In this document: piece by piece, positions 1-5,191 of the stretch | Numbering within the stretch: the first letter of the stretch is position 1 | Layout of the letters: each line of letters opens with the position of its first letter | Assembly: GCA_021163905.1 (NCBI GenBank) | Contig: JAGGTG010000228.1 | Coordinates: forward strand, 1-5,191 | From: Candidatus Aerophobota bacterium | GTDB lineage: Bacteria > Aerophobota > Aerophobia > Aerophobales > B3-G15 | DNA length: 5,191 nucleotides | Direction: 5' to 3' | Program-made: the position numbers and the translations under genes | The notes under the pieces: generated by a model | What the model was told of the DNA's origin: nothing | The model's database searches: none | The model's input: the letters and a program-made list of their open reading frames with translations, nothing else

Positions 1-113
1 ATACCCAGTGAGCCCATAAATCCTGTCTATCTGGTGTATTGGTGTGTTTGGTTTAAAGGGCTCCCGGGTATACCTAAGGAAACCCTCTTTTTGGCGAGAA
101 GATGATTTTGTCC
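1..113. repeat. Non-coding stretch with imperfect inverted repeat, probable dispersed repeat element cut by the window edge
   Basis: No credible gene is present between the murC stop and the left edge. Bases 1-20 and 53-71 form an imperfect inverted repeat: ATACCC (1-6) pairs with GGGTAT (66-71), and GAGCCC (10-15) pairs with GGGCTC (58-63), with a few mismatches between and beyond. The roughly 32 bases between the arms are GT-rich on the plus strand and show a degenerate 9-base period (about 22-57). GC content is near 45%, slightly above the neighbouring genes. The left arm begins at base 1, so the element may extend outside the window. A folded transcript end is possible, but no U-run follows the stem, so I do not call it a terminator. 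That it belongs to a dispersed family is inference. Confidence 0.5.
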
Positions 114-1472
114 CTACAGGATTCCTGATTTGACAATTTCAGTAGATAACAGCGTAATATCACCTGCCCCCAGAGTCAGGATTAAATCATTTTTTCTAAT
201 CTCTTTTTTTAAAAATTCAACTATTTTTTCTCGAGCGGGGATATAATAAGTGGGAGCTACCCTTTTTTCTTTTACCACTTTAAAAAGTGTTTTTCCACTT
301 ATACCTGGTATGGGATCCTCTCCTGCAGGATAAATATCAGTTATTACAAGTATATCAGCCTGAGTAAAACAGGTGGAAAATTCAGACAAAAGCAGGGCTG
401 TTCTTGTATAACGATGAGGCTGGAATACAACGATAACCCGGTGTCCGGCTCTTTTCAGTTCCTTTAAAGTTGCTTTAATCTCGGTTGGATGATGGGCATA
501 ATCGTCAAATACCAGAACCGATCCTATCTGTCCAACTTTTTCCAATCTTCTTTTTACTCCTCTAAATGAAGAAAATGTTTTTCTGATATTTTCCCAGCTT
601 ATCCCCAGAACAATTCCCACCCCTGCTGCAGCAAGGCAGTTGTGGACGTTGTGCATTCCAGCAAGAGGTGCCTCCAGCTTTCCCATAATTTTTCCTTTAT
701 ATCTCAACTCAAAAGAGCAGTTTAGTACTCCAAGATGAATATTTTGAGCAGAAATATCGGATTTGGGGTGCATTCCATATGTAATTAAGTTTCTTTTTAT
801 ACCTCCTTTTTTTAAGATATACCTGAGTCCATCATCATCCATATTAACTAATCCAACCCCGTTGGATTTAATTTTTTTCAGGAACTGGTAAAATGCCTGC
901 AGGATATTTGCTCTTGATGAATAGTACTCGAGGTGATCATTTTCAATATTTGTTACAACTGCTATACTTGGGTGATGGAAAAGAAATGAACCATCAGATT
1001 CATCGGATTCTATAACTGCCCAACCACCATTTCCCCATCTACTATTTGAACCTATTCTCTTTAAAATCCCACCGATAAGTATAATTGGGTTCCTTTTATC
1101 TTCTAAAAGCAGTTCACAGATAAGAGCAGTTGTAGTTGTCTTACCATGAGTTCCTGCTACAACAATACTTTCATGAGGGTTTGTAATATCAGCTACAAGT
1201 TTTCCCCTTGATATGACTGGTATACCTTTAATTTTAGCCTGTCTTATTTCAGGGTTATCTTTGTTAATGGCAGATGAGAAAATAACAGCGTCTGCATTAT
1301 TTAGCTGATTTGCCCGATGACCAGTGTAAATTGTAGCACCTTTTTTCCGAAGATCATCTGTAAGCTTATTTTCTCTAAGATCAGATCCTGATACCCTGTA
1401 TCCCAGATTAAGTGCAATCCCTGCCAGGCCACTCATGCCTATTCCGCCAATTCCCACAAAATGAAGATGCAT
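114..1472 (-). CDS. murC: UDP-N-acetylmuramate--L-alanine ligase MurC
   Basis: This cytoplasmic ATP-dependent ligase adds L-alanine to UDP-MurNAc, the first amino acid of the peptidoglycan stem peptide. At 452 residues it is full length for the family. The N-terminal Rossmann-like UDP-binding domain starts with GIGGIGMSG (7-15). The central Mur ligase ATPase domain has the P-loop GTHGKTTTT (107-115), the acidic metal-binding motif ESDESDGSF (155-163) and TNIENDHLEYY (174-184), followed by NVHNCLAA (275-282). The C-terminal domain contains GVKRRLE (305-311), DDYAHHPTEI (323-332), QPHRYTRT (351-358) and LGAGD (434-438). All key residues of an active enzyme appear present. The ATG lies 3 bases after the murG stop, and an AAGGA ribosome site sits inside the last murG codons, so translation is probably coupled to murG. 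The gene ends in TAG, and murB does not start within the next 113 bases. Confidence 0.97.
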   Translation of the reverse strand: MHLHFVGIGGIGMSGLAGIALNLGYRVSGSDLRENKLTDDLRKKGATIYTGHRANQLNNADAVIFSSAINKDNPEIRQAKIKGIPVISRGKLVADITNPHESIVVAGTHGKTTTTALICELLLEDKRNPIILIGGILKRIGSNSRWGNGGWAVIESDESDGSFLFHHPSIAVVTNIENDHLEYYSSRANILQAFYQFLKKIKSNGVGLVNMDDDGLRYILKKGGIKRNLITYGMHPKSDISAQNIHLGVLNCSFELRYKGKIMGKLEAPLAGMHNVHNCLAAAGVGIVLGISWENIRKTFSSFRGVKRRLEKVGQIGSVLVFDDYAHHPTEIKATLKELKRAGHRVIVVFQPHRYTRTALLLSEFSTCFTQADILVITDIYPAGEDPIPGISGKTLFKVVKEKRVAPTYYIPAREKIVEFLKKEIRKNDLILTLGAGDITLLSTEIVKSGIL

Positions 1473-1475
1473 AAT

Positions 1476-2582
1476 TTATCCTTTACCTACCTGTAGAATT
1501 AGATCTGCCAGATTTTTTGTAGCCTCTAATTTTCCCCATTTTTTACTGGCCCTTCTCATCTTCTCCATCAACAGTGGATTATGGATAATTTCTTCGATAG
1601 TCTTTTTTAAAATATGTGCATTAAGTTTACTTTCAGGAATTACCTTTGCCCCTCCTTCTTTTTCCAGAAAAAGAGCATTACTGAGTTGATGCTGGTTGGT
1701 GGCAAAAGGGTAGGGGATAAGTATACAGGGAAGACCACAGGCGGTGATTTCTGCCAGGGTAGTGGCACCGCTTCTTGATATTACAAGATCAGCTGCTGCA
1801 TAAGCATAGTTAATCTCGGAAAGAAAGGAAAAAATCTTTCCCTTGATTTTTTTCAATTTTAATTTTTTACATACCCAGGAAAAATCCTTTTCTCCCGTAA
1901 TGATTATAAATTGTATATTTTTCTCATCATTCCCGGATTCAAGAAGCTTTAGAGTCTCAACCGCTACTTTATTTAAGTAATGTGCACCCTGACTTCCTCC
2001 TGAAAATAGGAGAGTAAATTTTTTCTCATCCAGACCTAATTTTTCAATTGCAATCTTCTTTGATGTTGCGGTTATATTTTCCCTTACAGGATTACCTGTT
2101 ACCACTGCTTTTTTTCTTTTCCGCTGGGGAAGATAATCCCTTGTATGGGGAAAGCTTAAGGTTATCCTGGAAGCAAAAGGTAAAAGCATACGGTTGGTAA
2201 GAGAGGGTAAAATATTTTGTTCGCAAATTACAGAAGGTATACCGAAGATAAAAGCCGCAATTACAACAGGAAAGGAATGGTAGCTTCCCATTCCTACAAC
2301 TACATCCGGTTTAAATGATCTAATGTACCTGAAAGATTGAATTAAGGAAAAACCGCTAAATAATAAAAACTCTATCCATCTATAAGGAGAGATGGATCTT
2401 GGAAAAGGACGGGCAGTGATTTTGTGAAATTTAACCTTCTTTTTTTCAATAATTTTTCTCTCTAACCCCCTTTTCCCTCCAATCCACATTACAGAATGAT
2501 CTTTACTTTTTAGATAGTCTACAAGAGCAACTGCTGGATATAAATGCCCTCCTGTTCCCCCGGCAACAATTAAAATTCTCAT
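1476..2582 (-). CDS. murG: UDP-N-acetylglucosamine--N-acetylmuramyl-(pentapeptide) pyrophosphoryl-undecaprenol N-acetylglucosamine transferase MurG
   Basis: This family GT28 glycosyltransferase of GT-B fold acts at the inner face of the cytoplasmic membrane and transfers GlcNAc from UDP-GlcNAc to lipid I, giving lipid II. Counting from the chosen start it has 368 residues, a usual length. Visible motifs are the first glycine loop GGTGGH (8-13), a second loop GMGSYHSFP (97-105), EQN (121-123), the hinge-region loop GGSQGA (195-200), SRSGATTLAEI (269-279) with the Glu that contacts the UDP sugar, and PYPFATNQHQ (290-299). A hydrophobic patch near 71-82 fits the membrane-contacting face of the N-terminal domain. 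The frame stays open upstream to a TTG at 2624 and an ATG at 2618, both inside secF. I chose the ATG at 2582 because MRILIVAGGTGGH matches the family N-terminus and an AAAGGAG precedes it, although only one base separates GGAG from the ATG. The gene starts 13 bases after the secF stop. Confidence 0.96.
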   Translation of the reverse strand: MRILIVAGGTGGHLYPAVALVDYLKSKDHSVMWIGGKRGLERKIIEKKKVKFHKITARPFPRSISPYRWIEFLLFSGFSLIQSFRYIRSFKPDVVVGMGSYHSFPVVIAAFIFGIPSVICEQNILPSLTNRMLLPFASRITLSFPHTRDYLPQRKRKKAVVTGNPVRENITATSKKIAIEKLGLDEKKFTLLFSGGSQGAHYLNKVAVETLKLLESGNDEKNIQFIIITGEKDFSWVCKKLKLKKIKGKIFSFLSEINYAYAAADLVISRSGATTLAEITACGLPCILIPYPFATNQHQLSNALFLEKEGGAKVIPESKLNAHILKKTIEEIIHNPLLMEKMRRASKKWGKLEATKNLADLILQVGKG

Positions 2583-2595
2583 TCTCCTTTTTATC

Positions 2596-3705
2596 TTACT
2601 TTTTCCTGCCCCAGGCATATACAACAGGAGTGGCTACAAAGTCAGATGAATAAGTTCCTGAAATTACGCCAATAAGAAGTGCAAAGGCAAATCCATGGAG
2701 AGATTGTCCTCCCCATATAAACAGAACAAGCACCACAATAAATGTTGTTAATGATGTGATGATGGTCCTGGATAGAGATTGGTTTATACCTAAGTTAAGA
2801 ACCTTTTTTAAAAGAACCCTTCTTTTTCGAAGGGTTTTCATATTTTCCCTGATTCTATCGTAAATTACAATTGTATCGTTTAGAGAATAACCAACAATTG
2901 TTAAGAGAGCAGCTATTACAGGAAGATTAAATTCAAAATTTCCCAGTGAAAGTGCACCCACCGTAACCAGTACATCATGGATTAAAGCAATAACTGCTCC
3001 CACCGCAAAATTAAATTCAAACCTCCAGGCTATATAAACCAGCATTCCTATCAGGGCAAATACAACTGCCAGAAGAGCATCACGCTGGAGTTCTTTACTT
3101 ACCTTTGGTCCTATCAGGTTTATACTTACAACCTTAAAGGGTTTTTTTTCACCAAACTTATCTTTAAGAGCTTTTTCTATTTTACCTGCCATTTGCTTGG
3201 AATTTATATTCTGTATAATGGAAACAATAGTTTCACGATCTGCCTTATTTAAGTTTACCTTACCGGTTTCAGACGGGTTGAGGGTAAAAGCCTTTACCAG
3301 ATTATCGTAGCCAACCCCTTCTATTCCAGGTATATTTTTTAACTCCTCTATTTTCTCAAATTTCCCTTTTTTTTCTCGATAGGCTATTATGCTGGAGGCT
3401 ATGGATTCTGATATTTTCTTTAAACGCACCCTCACAAGAAAAGTATTATCCTTTTTGTTTCCATACTGTTGAATAACAGATTCTCCCAGGCCAATTTTAC
3501 CAAGGGCTGATCTTATATCACCTGTACTCACAGGTTGCTCAAATTTCATATGAACTTCAATCCCTCCGGTAAAATCAAGTCCAAGTCTCGGTCCCCCCTT
3601 TAAAACAAGGGAAACTACGCCAACAGCAATGACAACACCCGAAATTATAAATGCTACCTTTCTCCACTTGATAAAATCTATGTTTGTTTCACCTAAAAGT
3701 TGCAT
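2596..3705 (-). CDS. secF: Protein translocase subunit SecF with an inserted helix-hairpin-helix-like segment
   Basis: SecF pairs with SecD in the inner membrane and uses the proton gradient to help draw preproteins out of SecYEG on the outer side. The 369 residues show TM1 (about 16-36), the LGLDFTGG signature (41-48), a periplasmic P1 domain running to LIGPKVSKEL (197-206), then five membrane segments (roughly 209-227, 233-251, 259-277, 314-331 and 337-360). VGYSLNDTIVIYDRIREN (271-288) holds the conserved Asp277, and LSRTIITS (311-318) holds Arg313; by family comparison these are the proton-path residues. E. coli SecF has 323 residues. The excess here lies inside P1, at about 97-170, where the sequence resembles helix-hairpin-helix repeats (separate entry). 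The ATG follows the secD stop by 12 bases, with a GAGAGGG ribosome site 4 bases upstream. The C-terminus is short, ending WGRKK. Confidence 0.96.
   Translation of the reverse strand: MQLLGETNIDFIKWRKVAFIISGVVIAVGVVSLVLKGGPRLGLDFTGGIEVHMKFEQPVSTGDIRSALGKIGLGESVIQQYGNKKDNTFLVRVRLKKISESIASSIIAYREKKGKFEKIEELKNIPGIEGVGYDNLVKAFTLNPSETGKVNLNKADRETIVSIIQNINSKQMAGKIEKALKDKFGEKKPFKVVSINLIGPKVSKELQRDALLAVVFALIGMLVYIAWRFEFNFAVGAVIALIHDVLVTVGALSLGNFEFNLPVIAALLTIVGYSLNDTIVIYDRIRENMKTLRKRRVLLKKVLNLGINQSLSRTIITSLTTFIVVLVLFIWGGQSLHGFAFALLIGVISGTYSSDFVATPVVYAWGRKK
3196..3417 (-). other. Helix-hairpin-helix-like insertion within the SecF periplasmic domain (residues about 97-170)
   Basis: Compared with E. coli SecF, whose P1 domain runs from its VRMPP segment almost directly to the helix before the VGP motif, this protein has about 70-75 additional residues. 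They contain IIAYREKKGKF (106-116) and ELKNIPGI (121-128), which match the pattern 'I-x-x-[FWY]-R-x-x-x-G-x-F ... E-L-x-x-V-x-G-I' of helix-hairpin-helix proteins such as ComEA and GspK. After a short linker, GKVNLNKADRETI (148-160) matches 'G-x-[VI]-N-[IVL]-N-x-A-x-x-x-x-[LI]'. The order of the two blocks is that of GspK rather than ComEA. The match is read by eye. The segment would lie on the outer side of the membrane, where a DNA-binding role is unlikely. Confidence 0.7.
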
Positions 3706-3717
3706 TTTTCCCTCTCT

Positions 3718-5010
3718 TTATATACTAAGTTTCTGTACAGGTTTTCCTTCCAGAATGAGGTTAAATATAGTTCTTGTCACCACAATAGCTGTAAATAAGC
3801 TGGCAAGTATTCCTATGGAAAGAGTTGTAGCAAACCCTTTTATCGGTCCTGTTCCGAATTGAAAAAGAATAAGAGCGGTAATTAAGGTGGTTATATTGGC
3901 ATCAAGAATTGTTCTTAAAGCTCTATCGTATCCTGTATCAACTGCCGATCGGGGAGCTCTTTCCCTCTTTAATTCCTCTCTTATTCTCTCAAATATAATT
4001 ACATTGGCATCTACACTCATCCCGATTGTGAGAATTATTCCAGCTATCCCTGGAAGGGTAAGTGTAGCCTTCAGGGCAGCAAGTGCAGCCATCAGGAATA
4101 AAAGATTTAACAGTAAAGCTGCATCAGCAATTAACCCTGCCTTTTTATAGTAAACGGCCATGAAAATGATAACACCTATTAAGCCAATAATTCCAGAGAT
4201 TAGCCCCTTTCTGATAGAGTCTTTACCCAATGAGGGACCAATGGTTGTATTCTGAATTATATTAAAAGGAACAGGGAGGGCACCACTTTTTAAAACTATC
4301 CTTAATTCATTTGCCTCATCCATGGAGAAGTTACCCTCGATTACTGCTTTTCCTCCCGTAATACGGGTTTTTATTACCGGTGCTGACTTTACCACATTAT
4401 CCAAAATTATAGCCAATCTTTCCCCCACATGTCTTCCGGTAATGTCAGCAAACTTTTTTGCACCTTTAGCGGTAAAATCAAGCGCTACATAAGGCTGCCC
4501 CCACTGACCTATCTCCACTCGAGCATCCTTTATGGCACTTCCAGTTAAAAGAGTTTTGCTTTTGATAAGGTAGGCCTTTCCCTCCGAGTCATACAGAATT
4601 TCATCTCCAGGAGGTATATTTCCCTTTAAAGCCTCGCTTAAATCTCCTTTTTCATCTACCAGTTTAAATTCCAAAAGGGCGGTTTTCCCTATAATATCGA
4701 TGGCTCTCTGGGGATTTTTTATTCCGGGAAGATCAACTACAATTCTTGTTTGACCTTCTCTTGCTATGGTTGGTTCTCTTACTCCAAATTGGTCTATTCT
4801 ATTACGGATAATCTCCAGTGCGCTCTCTACTGCATCCTTTGCACTTTCACCTGGTGGTAACCTCTTGAGATCTGCCTCCAGCACCAGATGCATCCCTCCA
4901 CGAAGATCAAGTCCCAGATTTATTTTCTTATCCGGTGGATATATAGCCCAGATAGATAAGGCAACTAATGCTACAACAAACAGGAGCACCCATCTGCTGT
5001 ACCTTCGCAT
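3718..5010 (-). CDS. secD: Protein translocase subunit SecD
   Basis: SecD is an RND-superfamily inner-membrane protein that works with SecF to complete preprotein translocation using the proton motive force. The 430 residues begin with a membrane segment (about 7-24) and the signature LGLDLRGG (32-39). A periplasmic P1 region follows to about 255, including NRIDQFGVREPTI (70-82) and the P1 head near LTGSAIKDARV (155-165). Next come NTTIGPSLGKDSI (254-266) and five membrane segments (about 268-287, 292-312, 316-338, 365-385 and 391-415). IGMSVDANVIIFERIREE (329-346) contains Asp334, the conserved proton-path residue, and LRTILDANITTLITA (365-379) is also typical. It is far shorter than E. coli SecD (615), lacking that protein's extra N-terminal periplasmic sequence, and belongs to the compact form common outside the gammaproteobacteria. 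The ATG has a well placed AAAGGAG 6 bases upstream. It is the first gene of the unit. Confidence 0.97.
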   Translation of the reverse strand: MRRYSRWVLLFVVALVALSIWAIYPPDKKINLGLDLRGGMHLVLEADLKRLPPGESAKDAVESALEIIRNRIDQFGVREPTIAREGQTRIVVDLPGIKNPQRAIDIIGKTALLEFKLVDEKGDLSEALKGNIPPGDEILYDSEGKAYLIKSKTLLTGSAIKDARVEIGQWGQPYVALDFTAKGAKKFADITGRHVGERLAIILDNVVKSAPVIKTRITGGKAVIEGNFSMDEANELRIVLKSGALPVPFNIIQNTTIGPSLGKDSIRKGLISGIIGLIGVIIFMAVYYKKAGLIADAALLLNLLFLMAALAALKATLTLPGIAGIILTIGMSVDANVIIFERIREELKRERAPRSAVDTGYDRALRTILDANITTLITALILFQFGTGPIKGFATTLSIGILASLFTAIVVTRTIFNLILEGKPVQKLSI

Positions 5011-5016
5011 ATCTTA

Positions 5017-5023
5017 CTCCTTT
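5017..5023 (-). promoter_or_regulatory. Ribosome binding site of secD
   Basis: AAAGGAG ends 6 bases before the secD ATG, the strongest and best spaced ribosome site in the window. It fixes the SecD start at MRRYSRW, immediately before the first membrane segment. Confidence 0.8.
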
Positions 5024-5056
5024 CTCATTCTTTTCTTATTTTATAAATTTCCTGCT

Positions 5057-5085
5057 AATTTAGCATATATGAAGGTGATTGTCAA
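5057..5085 (-). promoter_or_regulatory. Predicted sigma70-type promoter for secD-secF-murG-murC
   Basis: Reading the minus strand, a perfect -35 TTGACA (5085-5080) is followed by a 17-base spacer and the -10 hexamer TAAATT (5062-5057), which is preceded by an extended -10 TG (TGcTAAATT). Transcription would start near 5050, giving a leader of about 40 bases before secD. The -35 box overlaps the stop codon of the upstream trpS-like gene. The match is by eye and has no experimental support; readthrough from trpS could also contribute. Confidence 0.6.
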
Positions 5086-5191
5086 TAAGAATAATAATTC
5101 ATCTTCATGGCTTCCTTCACCTCTTTTAAAGTAAGAGAAGCTATAAGGCTGGCTTTTTCTCTTCCCTCATCCAGCACTTTTTTTATAAAAT
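5082..5191 (-). CDS. trpS: Tryptophanyl-tRNA synthetase, C-terminal end only (partial)
   Basis: One frame is open from the right edge to a TGA at 5084-5082, giving 35 complete codons. It contains VLDEGREKASLIASLTLKEV followed by KEAM, which fits the closing helix of bacterial TrpS, where the usual pattern is 'vl.eG..kA..iA..tl.eV.eamG'. TrpS is the class I synthetase that charges tRNA-Trp in the cytoplasm. The catalytic domain with its HIGH and KMSKS motifs would lie outside the window, so the call rests on the tail alone. The tail ends in MNYYSY instead of the common short Gly-Leu ending. It is co-directional with secD, 71 bases away, and probably belongs to a separate upstream transcription unit because a promoter starts at its stop codon. 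Confidence 0.68.
   Translation of the reverse strand, partial: FIKKVLDEGREKASLIASLTLKEVKEAMKMNYYSY

Noticed and set aside
1..105. Plus-strand frame open from the left edge to a TGA at 103-105, as a possible convergent gene end
   Set aside because: The translation is Trp/Val/Tyr-rich and runs straight through the inverted repeat and its 9-base periodic core, so it is best explained as repeat sequence.
1..111. Minus-strand frame after murC that is open to the left edge, considered as murB or a frameshifted murC extension
   Set aside because: It has no start codon, no MurB motif and a repeat-like composition (KPNTPIHQIDR); MurC already ends at a normal family length.
76..113. Rho-independent terminator directly after murC
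   Set aside because: Only a weak pairing between TTCTC and GAGGG is visible, and it is not followed by a U-tract.
198..212. A-run in murC (TTTTTAAAAAAAG on the coding strand) as a programmed -1 frameshift site
   Set aside because: The -1 frame stops a few codons after the run and the zero frame encodes the conserved C-terminal LGAGD motif, so shifting would only damage the enzyme.
3629..3862. Plus-strand open frame of 77 codons across the secF-secD junction
   Set aside because: It lies opposite conserved SecF and SecD coding sequence, has no recognisable motif and is a shadow frame.
3887..4150. Plus-strand open frame of 87 codons
   Set aside because: Antisense to the conserved membrane segments and the SVDAN motif of SecD; a shadow frame.
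5043..5062. TAAATT/AATTTA inverted repeat in the secD leader as a terminator or attenuator
   Set aside because: The stem is six A/T pairs only, overlaps the -10 box, and is followed by mixed A/T sequence rather than a U-run.
4766..5134. Plus-strand open frame of 122 codons
   Set aside because: Antisense to the SecD N-terminus, the secD promoter and the trpS tail; low-complexity Ser/Arg-rich translation and no family resemblance.

Overview
The window is a low-GC bacterial segment (roughly 40% GC by eye) in which every real gene lies on the minus strand. In transcription order, from high to low coordinates, these are the last codons of trpS, then secD, secF, murG and murC, followed by 113 bases of non-coding sequence at the left edge. 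The plus-strand open frames are shadows of these genes. The organism makes peptidoglycan and encodes SecD and SecF as separate polypeptides. The A/T-rich, Lys/Ile-rich coding style does not identify a phylum, so I leave the taxon open as a bacterium, possibly from an uncultured or anaerobic lineage.

Right edge (5082-5191): the 3' end of a gene that fits the C-terminal helix of tryptophanyl-tRNA synthetase. A strong sigma70-type promoter (TTGACA, 17-base spacer, extended -10 TGcTAAATT) begins at the trpS stop codon and points into secD. The four downstream genes are packed with gaps of 12, 13 and 3 bases, so secD-secF-murG-murC is very probably one transcription unit.

secD and secF encode the proton-driven accessory translocase that helps pull preproteins through SecYEG. 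murG makes lipid II from lipid I and UDP-GlcNAc, and murC adds L-Ala to UDP-MurNAc. The unit therefore joins protein export to cell-wall precursor synthesis. The murG-murC order is typical of a division and cell-wall (dcw) cluster, but secDF upstream is not the usual neighbour, and murB does not start immediately downstream.

The most interesting observation is in SecF. Its periplasmic domain carries an extra segment of about 70-75 residues with the sequence signature of helix-hairpin-helix modules of the ComEA and GspK (type II secretion minor pseudopilin) kind. The second is the left-edge non-coding stretch, which holds an imperfect inverted repeat around a GT-rich core with a degenerate 9-base period. 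It looks like one copy of a dispersed repeat cut by the window edge. I found no RNA gene, CRISPR array, transposase or convincing rho-independent terminator.
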